Shown: piece by piece, positions 39,712-53,542 of the stretch
How the letters are laid out: each line of letters opens with the position of its first letter
Position numbering within the stretch: position 1 is the first letter of the stretch
Assembly (NCBI RefSeq): GCF_954871325.1
Contig: NC_088777.1
Location: forward strand, 11,695,366-11,759,365
DNA: 64,000 bases
Direction of reading: 5' to 3'
DNA from: Gordionus sp. m RMFG-2023
Lineage: Eukaryota > Nematomorpha > Gordioida > Chordodea > Parachordodidae
Program-made: the position numbers and the translations under genes
Notes under the pieces: generated by a model
Database searches by the model: none
Seen by the model: the letters and a program-made list of their open reading frames with translations, nothing else
What the model was told of the DNA's origin: nothing

Positions 39712-42700
39712 CTATATGAAAATGATTACTTTAACAGTAACGCTTTCTTCGTATTCTGATATAGTATTGGTAGTGCGATCATCGTCAGTGGTGGCGCCAT
39801 TGCATTGTTCGGATGTTTTTTCCTTTTTAACATTTTTCTTCTTCTTCTTCTTTGTAACCGAGGTTAAATGCTCATCGCCCAGGCTTTCAAGTAGTTCGAT
39901 ATTAGTAGTACTTGAACTGGTATGACACTGATTTACATTATTTTAAATTAATTCTTTAGATGTCTTAATATTGAAAATTGAAATATTATTTACAAATAAT
40001 TCATAAATTATCCTATTCCCTTCTGAAATGTTAGAGATGTAGAGTTTAAATAAATCGGTTTATTTTAAGTACAGAATCCTTATGAATCTAATGACTTGGT
40101 TTGTAACGAAGGATTTCAAAGAAAAATCTATTTAGAATAATCCGTTAACATATTTGAATAAGTAGTACTTTGGATGAAATGGATTGATTGTTATTGTTGG
40201 ATTCGATTTCTTGTTTTCTTATTTTTTTTAAAAATGAAAATGTTAATTGATGGCATATTTACTTATTAAATCATATTTTCATTGGTGTAATTTTTTTAAA
40301 AAAAATTAATATCAATGACTTATTATTATAAAATGTGAACATAGTGTAAAATAATAGGATTTAAAATTGAAATGTCCCAACTTAGCGGGAAAAAGAAGCT
40401 TTTATTAATACTAATTTTCTTTTTCAGCAACCTTTTCTATATTCAGGCACGTTAGTTGTCTCTCTAATCCCCATTTAAATATTTCTTCGTACAATCCTAA
40501 GCATTGCCATTGGTGCTGAGACTAATTTTTTCTAACACTTTCATCCAGTTTATATTAGGTTCCTCTAGGCCAATATTCAAGTCATTTTCAACACAATAAA
40601 TTCCTTTATCAAATCATGTTTCGATTTCTGCTCATCATAATCAAACCATTTCAGCCTATTTCTTCTCATTGCATCACCTATCGTTTCTAACAGATGAAGG
40701 AAATCGAGAATAGGTCCAAAAGAGATAAAAAAATACGTAGAGATTTATATAGTCTTACCCAAAGGATGCCCAGAATTGTGAAAACGTTCCTAGATTAATA
40801 CCCGTTATGTTGTATTAAATTCGAATTTGCTTATTATTTATTTTATAAATCTAGTCCCCACCCCCATTTTATCTTATGTCTTCCCATACTTTCTTTTTTA
40901 TAACCCCCCCCCCCATTTCTCCCAAAGGGTATTACATATAATTATTTAGTAGAGTGTCTGTATCGAGTGTTTGTTTTTTGAGTTTTGCAACGCTTTCGAA
41001 GGTAGCCTCTTTCTTTAGCAATTCTAACCATGATTCTGGAGTGGCATCATTAGGTCTGCCTCGATCATCTAACAAACCTTCTTTGACCATTAGTTTTTTC
41101 AAGGAAGCCTGTGTAATATCATATTTTAAAAAAATTGAATGACAAATATCGTAACATTGGATATTATTCAAAATAGATAGTGCAACCAAATATAAGTCAG
41201 CTATACATATATTTTATTAAAATTTTGGTTGATTAATTGTTGCCAATTGTCATTATGTCCCGATTTCTGATTTGAAACTTTAAATTAATCCAAAATACGG
41301 AATAGGACAGAGCCGATTTAAGATACTATAATTAAGTTTAAATCTTTTGGTTTATTTTTTTAGCATTTGCTACCTTTAAGAATTAATATTCATAATATAT
41401 TATAAAAACTAATGTAAATGATGATTAAAATATACGCAATGACCATTTTACAAGTAAACGAATAGATTGTATGAAAAAATATATAGATATGAGATTTTTA
41501 AAAATAGATATTAAACCTTAGGTCCCAATCCCCATTTTCTAGGATAGGTATCTCTTTCCATAATAACCCGCTTTATCTTGGCCACACATCCATGGTCGCA
41601 TGACGCTATAGTAGCTGAAGTCATTAGGCCGATTGCTATATAACATTATTTAACGTATATAAAATTAATTCAATACCTCATTACTAGATAAAAAATTTTA
41701 AAGTTTGATATATTATATTAAAAAAAGGAAGAACAATCATATGTTTCAATGGCTCCATATTAAATCACTCAGAATGCATTACTGAAAAAATCGTCTTCAT
41801 TATAAATATCTATAAAATTCAGTAAAAATTAGTCTTCGGTTTAAATTTCTGAGCAATTAAGAAAAAAATACTAACTTTTTAGTTTTTGCGTTTCAATATC
41901 TAGATAGTTATCCTACTTAACTCAGTCAAATACCCAATAAATGGTCAACAATTAATAATATTTAAAAATAAATTTCAGGAGTCAGATTTTATCCGTTTCA
42001 TTTTATCAGGCATTTCAAAAACATCCATAAAAAATAACAGAAGAAAATGGATCTCACCAATGAAGGTGCGGAATTATAGAAAGAAGTTTGGATAAACAAC
42101 CGATTATCTGTGTAAATCTGAAAGAAAAAAGAGCTATTAACAAAAAAATGAATAGTATGAAAAAATATTAACCCAGACATATCGCTTCTCCTTTGGTAGT
42201 TATGCAGACGATTTCTTCATTAATTTCGATATTGTCTTCGTATCGCAATACACCGGGTAACATTATCTTGGCTCCATAACATATAGCATTTACCTATTAA
42301 AAAATAATTATAATTATTATTTTAATTTTAATTTAAGGATTATATTTGTCACAAATGATATATAATAACTAGTAAAACTGACGATTCATTAATATGAATA
42401 TTTATCAATACAAATCAGCTGGTGACAAGACATTTCGATTTTCCATGCAACTATATTATATTAAAAAAATTAAAATCTCATTTATTTATACAAATTCTTA
42501 TATTGTAGAGAACCAAAATGACGTGTCACCAGCTTATTTGTATTTAATGACGCTCCAAATGTATTTTAATGAATGAATCATCAGTGTATGTAAGTATTAT
42601 AATGTCATTGATATGACCATCCTATAATATAAAGGTGTAAAAACAAAAAATAGTTTTATGGTTTTTCTTATACTATTTTTAACTTTTTTTCTACGGATGT

Positions 42701-45700
42701 ACCAAAACTTTTTGCCAATATCAAGTTGATATCGGTCGATCCAAATTTGTAATAATAATCATTAAGACAAAAAAATCTTAAAGGAAATATATGCCCAAAA
42801 ATCACTAAAAATTAAAGTTTTGGTATATTGGATTGGCCAATTAAATGATATCACGCAATAACTAAATTAATAATAGAGCCAATTCCGAATTAAAAAATAT
42901 GACAGGTCTAGATTATTTAAGGGGGGGGGGGTTTAACTCACGGCACTATCTTTCATAACGATACGTTTATGGCCAGTTAGCAAGCTCTCAAGTGGCAAGA
43001 TACATCTCCTGAGGTAAGTCTCGTCCCGATGATTATCGTAAAGCCATTGGGCGTCTAGTAAGTCATGGGCCGTAACGAGACTGGGAGAGTTTTCGTGGTT
43101 TATGCCTGATCTTACCCGCCTCAATTCGCTCATCTGGCCGCCGACGCCAAGTAAGAGACCAAGATGCACGCAAAGAGTCCGAATGTAGGTGCCAGCCTCG
43201 CATGATACCCAAAAGACGACTGTCATATAAGTAATGAAAAATATAAAAGGGTTGATAAATGGATAGAGAATGTTATAAGTTACATTTAGCATATTTTTCT
43301 TAAGTAAAATTTATTGAAAGCCTTATTTCTTTGCAAGTTGTAGCAGTTTAATCAATACTTAAAAGTCAATAGGATATAATTGATTTTATTAAACACTAAA
43401 TGAATTAAAAATAACTAGTGTTGTAAACCAAATTTTAAGGTCTTTGCAGAATTTTTTATAACCACTAGCGAGTAAAAAAAATCAAATACTAATAGTTATG
43501 TCCAATGTTTTTATTGAAACCCGAGTTAATCTAATTTATATAAAACTTTAAATAAACCTCACCAAAAACCTTAAAAAAATGAACAATATTTTTTATACTT
43601 TTTAAAATGATCATGCGTTGATATTTTTCTATCATCAATCAATAAAAGTATTGTAAATTGTTAGAGGTCTCCACAGCTCTATTTTTTATACCTTTTATTG
43701 GTATTCAACAAATTTATTAATTTTCTTGTTATGTATTTTTTAAAAAAATCTCATAATTTGATGGACAAGGTGAAGATCCTTTTTTTAATACATGTTCCTG
43801 GGTGTTCCTGTAGCTGTGAATTTTTCCTGGATAAATTATAAGTTTTGGAATTCTCCCTTTTCTAAGTCCAATACAATATCTATTGGGGGAGATAGAGAAA
43901 TTGATAAATAGCACTCTTGTTATAAATGATTTAGGATATCATTTTGTTTTGTCTGTTATTTGGGTGAAGTCCACTAGATTCAGTAAAGACATTTTTCACT
44001 TTAATATTTGGGACATCCCCATACCAAGCAATAATGAATAAATGGGTAAAACATTTCTAAATAAAAATTGTTTATAATATTTACTGAAATTTAGGATCTA
44101 AAAATGTAGGTATGAAAAACCAAATTATTTATATAATTATACAGATCAGTAATTGAGAAAATTTATGATACAGTAAGCTAAGCATGTTTTGTTCGAGGGA
44201 AACATATCTCGATATTACGATCAAATAATTCGATATTTCGTTATGAAACAAGAGAACCAAATTTAGCGTACATTCTTTTTGAAAGGATAAAGATATCAGC
44301 AGTATTTCTGAATGATTCTATTTTAAGAATTTAAGGAGATTTTCCACTAAATTTCAACAGAATTAAAGAATTAGAGCTCATGTCTCTCCATTCTATTAAC
44401 TAAATCTTAATTAGTCGTCTGTTAGTTCCACTCACACCTTTGAGCATCATCCAAATACTATGACAACGAGTAGACAAATATAAATTAATTTTAAATTTTT
44501 TATCATATATTGTATATCCTTTACAACTCTCAGCATATTTTCATCACTCCATCCAAAGATATCTGAAGTATGTTCTATTATTACTAAACATCTTGTTTCT
44601 AAATCAATTTTCAAAATTCGAAGTGTCTAATATTAGCGCGACAATAATTTCTCTAAAACTTGACTCGTGTGTTCATAGTATATTAATATTCAAGTTGAAG
44701 TATTCAATTTTTTAAATTTAATATTTAAAAGGTTTGATCAAATAATAATAACCAAGGTAAACCGTAAATACGACAGGTAAAAATTATTTATATACTATAT
44801 TATTAAAATCCAGGGTTGGCATGTCGGTCAATTGACCGGAGGAGTATTTGACCGGTCAAATACGGTCAAATACTCTAAAATATTAATGGCGAATAAATAT
44901 TTTGATATAATTAACTAGTATGCATTAAAAGCATGTTTATCAATCTTATTAGGTTACAATTATTTAAAAAATTATTTGTATCATGAATTGTTAAAAACAA
45001 AAGAATTTTTTTATTGTTAAAATATAAATATGTAATTTTTCTAAATATAGTAATATTTTTAGTTATTTTTTTGCCTAATCATTGCCGTTTCTCGCCTTCT
45101 TTATTTTTTTCAATTCATTTTTCTTAAAAAATAAAAATACCCGATTTATTATAATCATAATATAATTTTTTCATTCTTATTTTTTAATAAATTTAAATTT
45201 TATTTAATATTTAGCCGAGTATAAATTATATTAATTCTCATTTGTTTTACTTACACTTGCTATATTTGGTTTTTAAAATTAATTTTCATTTTCTGGTCAG
45301 ATTTACGGAATATTATTCAATTCTGGTAAAAAGTTATATATATTATATTATATTTATAATATTAAGAAATTATTGGAATAATTGGTCGATAATTATAAAA
45401 TAGTTAAGATTGATTAACTTTACAATAATCAAAATCATTTTTTGTTAAATTTTAATATAGGGATTATGGTCAAACCAAAGCATCATGTTTGGAAACATTT
45501 TCAAGAAGTACACGATGGTAAATCAGTTAAAGCTGTGTGCAAGTTTTGCAAGATGTCCTATATCACCCACGTTGATAGAATGGTCAAACATTTATTAAGC
45601 AGCTGTACTATGTGCCCTGTTATAATTAAGGAAAAATTTTATTCAAATTCCAAAATATCAACCTCTACAAAAAATATCACAAATGTAATTTGTACTTCTA

Positions 45701-48700
45701 AGTCTAACTCTAATGAAGAATTGGGTGAAATTAGTGAGAATGATTATCAAATGAACAATATTTTGTCTTGTGACTCAGGAGAATTTGATTCCATTATTTC
45801 TAATCAATCTACAAGCAAGGCGATTAAATATAAAATCTCAATCTTGTATAACCGGTTTCATAGATAGAATTAATCCCAAAGAAAAAAATCAGCTGGATCA
45901 ATTGTTTGCAAAGGCTGTATATGCGAGAAATTTACCTTTCCACATCACTGAAAATCCCTACATCCAAGAATTTTTTAAAAAAATACGTCCTATTTACACA
46001 TTACCCAGGAGAAGGCAGCTGGCTGGATATCTTCTAGACAAAGCGTCAGGTGATATGGAGGTGAGAGTTGCAGATATAATAGATAAAGCTCCTTACTTAT
46101 CAATTGTATCAGATGGCTGGAGCAACATTAGAAACGAGAGTATTATTAATTTTATGGTGATGACGCCTGTTCCAGTGTTCTACAAATTTCTAAATACTGA
46201 GGAAAATCGCCATACGGCAGATTATATTGCCCAGGAATTTAAAAATGTAATTCATGAATTGAATCCGGTAAAAGTATATTCTTTAGTTACTGATAATGCC
46301 GCTAACATGAAAGCAGCCTGGAGAATTCTAAAATCTGAATCTATTTATAATCATATACAATGTTATGGTTGTGCAGCGCATACATTAGTTATTCTTTCAC
46401 GATTTTGAACGATTGAACGCCTTCAGTGACCATATTTCAATAATTAAAAAATTGTTAAATTTTTCAAGAATAAACACATACCAGCTGCAGTATTTTCCCG
46501 TAATAAGAATCTTCATGGCATACCATCTACATTAAGTACAATTAGCCAAACAAGATGGGCATCGTCAATAAAATGTATGGAGCAAATTCAAATATGCAAG
46601 AAAGCTCTAAAAGCATCAGTTGTTGAAGAAGCTTGTGATATTTGTCCCATAGAAATTACCAATAATATATTAAACGAAGAATTTTGGACGAAAAATTTAA
46701 AATTTTTAGCTATACTCCAACCTTTAGCTACCTCATTGTTGAATTGCAAGGGGATAAATGTACTTTGGCCCAAGTAAAAAACGAGATGCTTAATTTGGAA
46801 AAACACATAATACAATCATGCCATGATTCTATATTTTCTCCATCTCAAGAAAAAAAAATTAAGGTTGTTTGAAAAGAGAAAAACTGATCTAAATACATGT
46901 GCTCACAATGCTGCTTATTTATTGGACCCCCAATATCAAGGGGAGCATCTTACTAATACTGAATTTGATGAAGCATGTAATATAATACAAGAATTGGGTA
47001 TTTTACAAGGTGGTGATAATTAAAATATTTTGAGTAATATAGTAAATTTCAGAAGCAAAAGCGGTATATTTAATAGCCATAATATGTTGAAAGTTGTAAC
47101 TTCCATAAGAAACAATCAAATTTCGGCCTCAAGTTGGTGGAATGCATTTTGCCCACCTTGCCCATTAAGAGAAGTCGCTAATATTTTACTAACATTTCCT
47201 ATTTCGACTTCTTCTTCTGAAAGAAATTGGTCGGTTTGGGGCAATATTCACACGAAAAACAAAAATAGATTAAAGGCTTCTACAGCAGGAAAATTAGTAA
47301 GAGTGTATCATAATTTAAGATTGATTAAAAATATTAAAGAAAATAATGATATTGAATATGAATCGGAACAAGACACTGCCAAGGAGGGTGAAAAATTGAC
47401 TATAGAATGAATTAAAAAATATTATATTTATTATTATACATAGATTTATTATAATATTATATAAATGCAAAATAAAGTTAATATTGGTGTAAAAACATTT
47501 ATTTCCGGTCAAATATCGGTCAATTGACCGAATTGTATTTGACCGGTCAAATGCACAACCCTGTTAAAATCAGATTTATTTTTTATAACTTACAGGTCAT
47601 TAAGATTAGATTAAAATAATAATAAAGTAATATAAATTAATAATTATATCTCGTTTAATTTAACCCTAAATGTTTAAAATTTTAATGAAATAATATTCAA
47701 AGTAGAATAAGAAATCTATAATATTTATTTTGCAAGGTGTAATATTTTATTTTTTTAAAAAAAATTTCGATTTTTAGTATATTTTTTTAACAAAATTATA
47801 TCAAAGTCTAAAAGAGTCGTCAGATATGGGGGTAGAGTTAATATAATTTCAAAAAATGGTTTGACAAAAAAATTCGTTGTTTGATTATAATATACCTTTA
47901 CTTTTTTGGTGAGTAATATCAGAACGTCTATCGTTTTAAAATTATTTCATATATAATACAAAAAACAATAAATGGCACTAATATTAGATTAAATGTAACA
48001 TAATAATTAATTTATATGACTTTATTATTTAATAACATAAATTTTATTTTTTTGACTTTGTTTATATTATAAGAAGATAAATCTCGATATAATTAACAGA
48101 ATATTAATGCAGTTTACCTATTCTTTCATTCTTCTCTTCTCTTTGGGTACCTAGCACTTATTTGATGCTTAGTTATGGTTGATCCTTATATAACATAACT
48201 TTTTAATAAAAACTTAACAGGACAATTTTAAATCAATATTTTTAAATACTTGTATATTTTTCTAGATGTTATATAAAAATTAATCTAAATATTGGATTGA
48301 TTATCAGATTGGTATTGTATAATTATTGGAAATATTGTATAGGAATGGTAAAAAATTAGTGGAATATTTTTCAATGAAATAAATATTATATTGGTGTTAT
48401 ATTATTTTAGTGCAGTTATGTTTTAATCTTATAGTAAAAATATTAACCGTTCATTGCACTATGAAAAAAAATCACAAGAGAAAATAGGTGGGTACCCTCA
48501 GACTCCAATTTAGAAACAATATATATATAATTAAATTAATTTGTAGCTTTCATATTTTAAAATTATATAAAATAAGGTATAGGTTAATGATTTTAACTGT
48601 TGTTTTAATAATTTAATGTTTTTTTTATCTATGACAGCTTTTGTCAAGGGAGTCAAAAGTGTAAGAAATTATTTTAAATATAAAAAAATATATATTAAAA

Positions 48701-50024
48701 TACATGATGTAGAATATTTATCTAAGGCTCAAATATTAACATAATATAACTTTTAATAAAAATGATATATAAAAAAAAGTGTTTATTTATGCTTAATATA
48801 ATGCTACAATGGATGGAAAAAAGTCACATGGATGAGTCTATGTGACCCCATGCTCCCAAAAACCTATATAATTCTTGAACTACTGAAAAGAAATCAAAAT
48901 CAATTTTGCACACATACTATATCTATATGTGTTAAGCTACTAAAAGATTCAGGCAAAACTACAGAAAGAATTTTAAGTAATGTTTTTAAAATGACTGGGG
49001 TCTGCCTAGTCCCACCTATTCAATGAAGGGTTAAAAATGATGGGTTATATAAATTACTCTTGAAAATTAAACTAATTTTAAAAATAATGAAAGTAGTAAC
49101 TCAAACTAATCATTTCTAAAGTATATTTTATCAACATTACTTTGATTTGTGCTTTCATCATATTCAATTAGCTTGCTTTCATAGATAGTTCTAATTCTAA
49201 GTTGTCTTTTGACAGCAGATATCAATGGAGGTCTTTGAAATAATGCACCAGTCAGGGTTTCAAGAGCCTTAATAAAAAATTTTATTTTTAATTTAAAAAA
49301 GTGGTTCACTTGTAATTTATAAAATAAATCTTATGACATAAAATTGAATACTTTATGAAATAAAAGATTATTAAAAGTAATAGGTTTATCAAATCATTAT
49401 TCTCATGTGATGTGCATAAAAATTTATATCACATATAAGAATTTCTAGTGCTATTAAATATTATTAAATAAAACAAATATAGGTACTGATGATTATGTTT
49501 TATCTACTTGTTTAATTTTTTTAATTCCTCCATCAACCTTGTTGTGCAATTTAACAATACCAACATATTCTTTTCCAGCTCCTTGCTGGGACTTAACAAG
49601 TCTGGTAGCTCTGTCAATACAAACTATAAGACATCCAGTGACTTTAGGATCTAATGTGCCACTATGACCAGTTTTTTGAACTCTCAATATTCTTTTTAAC
49701 CATGCAACTACCTCATGTGATGAAGGATTAGCAGGTTTGTCCAAATTTATAATACCAGATCTATTTATTATCATAAATTTAATTATAAAAATGTATAAAC
49801 ATTACCTAACATGGGATACTATATCACGTTTGAGGGGTGAACACCCAAAAGGTAATGGAGTGTAATGATTTGTGCGAATATTTAATTTATCAAAATTCTT
49901 ATACAAAACAATGTAAGAAAAGTAAAATAAAATCTACTTTTAATAATAAGGGCCAATCAGAAGTATCAAGTTTAGATATAGCTTCAGATGGTTTTATAAT
50001 AAAGTTTTCTGATTTTTGTAGATC
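39712..50024 (-). CDS. DKC1: Dyskerin, H/ACA RNP pseudouridine synthase
   Basis: Exons 3' to 5': 39712-39916, 40936-41108, 41517-41635, 42173-42293, 42942-43219, 49141-49267, 49508-49760, 49806-49897, 49938-50024; 1455 bases, 484 residues plus stop, all phases agreeing. The N-terminal exon (about 28 residues by comparison with human) was not found. Family role: catalytic subunit of nucleolar and Cajal-body H/ACA RNPs, isomerising uridine to pseudouridine in rRNA and snRNA and stabilising telomerase RNA where present. [18 protein letters not shown] opens the dyskerin-like domain. [12 protein letters not shown] holds the catalytic Asp (residue 97 here, human 125). [17 protein letters not shown] is in the TruB core. 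[15 protein letters not shown] to [13 protein letters not shown] is the PUA domain. A Lys-rich tail ([12 protein letters not shown]) follows in the last exon. The 5.9-kb intron holds a hAT element. Confidence 0.95.
44811..47563 (+). mobile_element. hAT transposon with perfect 8-bp TSD
   Basis: 2753 bp. Ends CAGGGTTGGCATGTCGGTC and the inverse of CAGGGTTGTGCATTTGACC, with several TTGACCGGTCAA palindromes just inside. Flanked by TTAAAATC on both sides (44803-44810, 47564-47571). Carries a broken transposase in the plus orientation, opposite to the dyskerin intron it sits in. The intact duplication suggests a fairly young insertion; a small related fragment lies near 23784. Confidence 0.95.
45466..47410 (+). 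pseudogene. hAT transposase with BED finger, broken
   Basis: ATG at 45466 opens a BED zinc finger ([20 protein letters not shown], then CKFC and a His/Cys pair in [12 protein letters not shown]). The catalytic core follows: [17 protein letters not shown] and [14 protein letters not shown], then [25 protein letters not shown] and LDPQYQG. The C-terminal dimerisation domain reads [19 protein letters not shown] at about 47210. A frameshift near 45820, another near 46400, a further shift near 46750-46850 and a stop near 47022 break the reading frame. Otherwise most family blocks remain. Confidence 0.9.
49761..49805 (-). other. 45-bp intron in dyskerin
   Basis: Starts GTAATGTTTATAC and ends ATAATAAATAG on the minus strand. 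Removal joins SHV-R to SGIINLDKP at phase 2, matching the family. Confidence 0.9.
49898..49937 (-). other. 40-bp intron in dyskerin
   Basis: Starts GTAGATTTTA and ends TTTGTATAAG on the minus strand. Removal joins WPLLLK to NFDKLN exactly as in other dyskerins; retention shifts the frame, since 40 is not a multiple of 3. Confidence 0.9.
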
Positions 50025-50984
50025 CTATATATCAAAATGTTTTAACAAGATAAAGAGAATATTATTTATACATTATATGATATTTTAATATAATTTATCA
50101 ATGAGATAAAATTTAATATTAAAAATATCAATTTAATTTCGGTAATTTACCCCAATATTACTCATTGAATTTATCATACTTTAGATTTTGAAATCTCAAA
50201 TCTTTTCCGCTAGCATGTGAAGTCAATCTAATTAAACATTATTGTCTATTAGTTGACTTTTAATTTAAACTAAATAAATCAGAAGTTCTTTTCCTATGTT
50301 TTATACAAACAAAATTAGTAATTTTATGATTTATAAAATATTACTTATTAAGAAATTATCAAATATCAATATTAATCACAAGTATAATTAAAAAATTAAT
50401 AATTAAACTTGTATTAGTTGAATATTGAAAGCTTAGAACTTCTCTTTCCATTTTGTAGATAACTAAAAAAGTTAATATTTATTTTAATTTAGAGCAGTGG
50501 CGGACTTGCCACTGAGCATATTGTAAAATTTCCTATGAAAATGATAAAAAATGCACTTTTTGTAGTAAGTTATGGTAAAAATTCTATTTTGTAGAGGTCG
50601 GTTGGAAAGTAAAATCTTTAGAACTTGTATTTTTACTTTTTATTTTTAGTAATTTTAGATTTAATTTTCTTTGTCTTAAAAAATAACAATTGTAAAGTGA
50701 ATTAACTGACTATATTTTGATTAATTCCTATTATCAAAAAATAAAAATTTACAATTAAAATATTGAGCGATATTTAGAAATTCTGTTATCTTATAATCTT
50801 TTTTTTATTTGGTCTCTGAAAATTATATAATTAACACAGAATATTTAATATATTAAATTAAAAATGTTTAAAACTTGGAAAATCATAGTATACGAGGCAT
50901 TGCCAAAATATATTAAAATGATTATAATTTTACTTATATCATTATATCTTGCTAACATAAAGCAATGTTTACAATATTTTGATA

Positions 50985-53528
50985 AACTAAACTGAGAATT
51001 AACAAGTAAACTGTGAATGGATAAATAAACTGAGAATAGAAGTAAAATTTATTTATGGCCTATCAATTATATTTTAAAAATATAAATATCTTTATTATGT
51101 AAATCAAATTTATCCAAAATTAAAATTATCTAAATATATAAAATAGAATATATCAGAAATTGTAGTCCATAAATATAAAACATGTATAAGAAATATTACA
51201 TAGAAAATATATAACTTTATAATAAATTTTAAAGATCATAAATATATTTCCGTTAGATGGCGTAATAGACTAAAATTTAGTTTTTAATTATAAAAAATAT
51301 GAATTATAGGAGCACAATTTTTTACTTTGGATTGATTTATTTGGTACAAACTGATATAATCATAAAATGAAAAAATATATAAGTTTCCGTCACTATTTTT
51401 TTTATGATGTCAATTCTCAATTTAGTCAATTATTTTTCGATTTTTGGGATTTTAAAAATATTTTATTTTTTTGACTCATTTTGTGTAAACTTACTCATAT
51501 AAACATAAAATGAAAAAAAATTTAAATTTCATCATTATTTTTTAAGTTATGATGTCAATTCTCAGTTTAGTCAATTTTTTTTAGATTTTTTGGATTTTAA
51601 AAATATTTAATTTTTTTGACTCATTTTGTGTAAACTTACTTATATAAACAAAAAAATGAAAAAATTTTAAGTTTCCATCATTATTTTGAATTATAACCAA
51701 CGAAATCCTTCCTTATATTTTTCGCAATTTCTTAACTCATTATAGTAACGATGAAGAATTACCATATTGTCAATATTTGGCTGAGGCTCAAAATAATATG
51801 ATTTTTAATTTGTTTTTGTTTAAAAAAAAAATTATTTTATGAATATACGGGCCAAAAAAATTGAATTTTTTTTAACTATATATTGAAGGACTCGATCCTC
51901 TTGTCTTTCCAGTCCAGACTCGGCAATCATCCTCTAAGACTGTTTCGCCAACATTTTTTAATATATTAAATTTATTATTTATTACAAAAACCTTATTATT
52001 TTTTACCCCATTGGGTATTAAATTCAATACTTTTATAGGGTGTAAAAATAAAGACATTAAATCGTCAGTTTCTAAATATTTATCAAAATTATTAAAACCT
52101 TTCCCTGTTATAGAACTTTCTTAAATAGGGGTAGCTTTAATGTCTAAAGCTATTTTAGACGGATAAAGTGCTATAGATGTCGAAGGCTGATTGGACGGAG
52201 AAAGTGGTATATATAACTAATCGGCAAAATTTTAAGATTGAACTTCAATTGGATTTTTTTACTCTCCATATACAAAATTAGTAGGTGAAAATACACTAGA
52301 CGGAGAAGATGTTCTAGAGAAAAGAAATACTCTAGATGGAAAAGGCGTTTTAGAAAGTGGAAATAATCTAGATGGAGAGTTCTAGAAAGTGGAAATACTC
52401 TAGATGGAAACGGTGTTCATAACTTTTTCCTCTATCTCTAAACAACATTTTTACAATGGTGAATAAATATTATTTAAGTGCAATAATATTTCGAATACCG
52501 TTTTATGTAATGTATACATTGCATATTTACTAATTTTATAAAAAATTATTATCTTTTTAAAACTTTGAAATTTGTTTGTTGTACCATTTCCGCTTTTATA
52601 TTTAATTTATACAACTAAAATTATTTAAAAATCTGCCACAGGTGTGCAACAATATTATGTAAGTCGTTTAATCTAAACTAAATTAATAATTACATATGAC
52701 CGAAACCATATTCATACAAAAACATTTGTAGTTCAGAAGAAAAAATGAATTGTACGACCCTTAATATCCTAATTTACCCAAGATAGATTTTCTTAAAAAT
52801 ACCCGATGGTCTATTTTAAGACCAATAAAGTAAACTAGTTTTCCGATTCAATAACGACTATAAATTATTAAATTTATTTATGAGTCAAAAAAAAAAATTT
52901 TTTTAAATCTAAAAAATCTAAAAAAAATTGATTAAACTAAGAATTGACATCATAACTCAAAAAATAATGTCGGAAACTTAAAATTTTTTTCATTTTATGT
53001 TTATATGAGTAAGTTTACACAAAATGAGTCAAAAAAATAAAATATTTTTAAAATCCCAAAAATTTTAAAAAAATTTACTAAACTGAGAATTGACATAAAA
53101 AAAATCATGACGAAAACTTAAAATTATTTTTCATTTTATGTTTATATGAGTAAGTTTAAACAAAATGTGTAAAAAAAATAAAATATTTTTAAAATCCAAA
53201 GAATCTAAAAAAAGTTGACTAAACTGAGAATTGACATCATAAAAAAAAAATAAAGGTAAACGGAAATATATATATATATAATTTTTAAAATTTATTATGG
53301 GTCTTATATTTTCTATGTAACATATCTGATCTATACATATTTTAAATTTATGTACTACAATTTCTTCTATATTCTATTTTATTTATTTATAAAAAATTAA
53401 TTTTGGATAAATTTGCTACATAATAAAAACATTTTATTTATATTTTTAAAATAAAATTGATAGGCTATAAAATAAAAATAAATTTTACCTGTCCATTCTC
53501 AGTTTACCTATCAATTCTCAGTTTAGTT
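50985..53528. mobile_element. Foldback-type element with tandem-repeat arms
   Basis: About 2.5 kb. Left end AACTAAACTGAGAATT; right end AATTCTCAGTTTAGTT. Imperfect inverted arms run about 50985-51700 and 52850-53528. Each arm contains 2-3 copies of a ~140-150-bp tandem unit (for example steps at 51473 and 51618 on the left, 53020 and 53161 on the right), and each unit carries a copy of the terminal ACTAAACTGAGAATTGACAT motif. The centre (about 51700-52850) has a coding-like minus-strand part. No target duplication was certain. The family is not recognised. Confidence 0.75.
51872..52430 (-). pseudogene. Coding-like core of the foldback element
   Basis: On the minus strand, imperfect repeats of about 36 bp encode Pro/Ser motifs such as PSRLFPLSKT and PSRVFLFSRT (52420-52280). 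One stop later the same strand reads LSPSNQPSTSIALYPSK, and after another stop an ~80-codon frame containing YLETDDLMSLFLHPIKVLN and ETVLEDDCRVWTGKTRG. No family recognised. The stops suggest decay or splicing. Confidence 0.35.
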
Positions 53529-53542
53529 ACAGCGTAGAAATA
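53510..53542 (+). promoter_or_regulatory. Acceptor-like sequence just before the SPF45 ATG
   Basis: TTCTCAGTTTAGTTACAG lies 10 bases before the ATG (a second AG lies 5 bases before). It overlaps the end of the foldback element, leaving about 14 bp for a separate 5' UTR. Confidence 0.35.

Noticed and set aside
39716-39925. Plus-strand frame with a Phe run
   Set aside because: Antisense of the Lys-rich last exon of dyskerin.
40954-41142. Plus-strand frame
   Set aside because: Antisense of a dyskerin exon.
43729-43914. 61-codon minus-strand frame in the dyskerin intron
   Set aside because: No recognisable family and no splice signals linking it to dyskerin.
50400-50470. Candidate first exon of dyskerin (MERE before a GTTCTA donor)
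   Set aside because: Weak donor and no similarity to dyskerin N-termini; the first exon is left unassigned.
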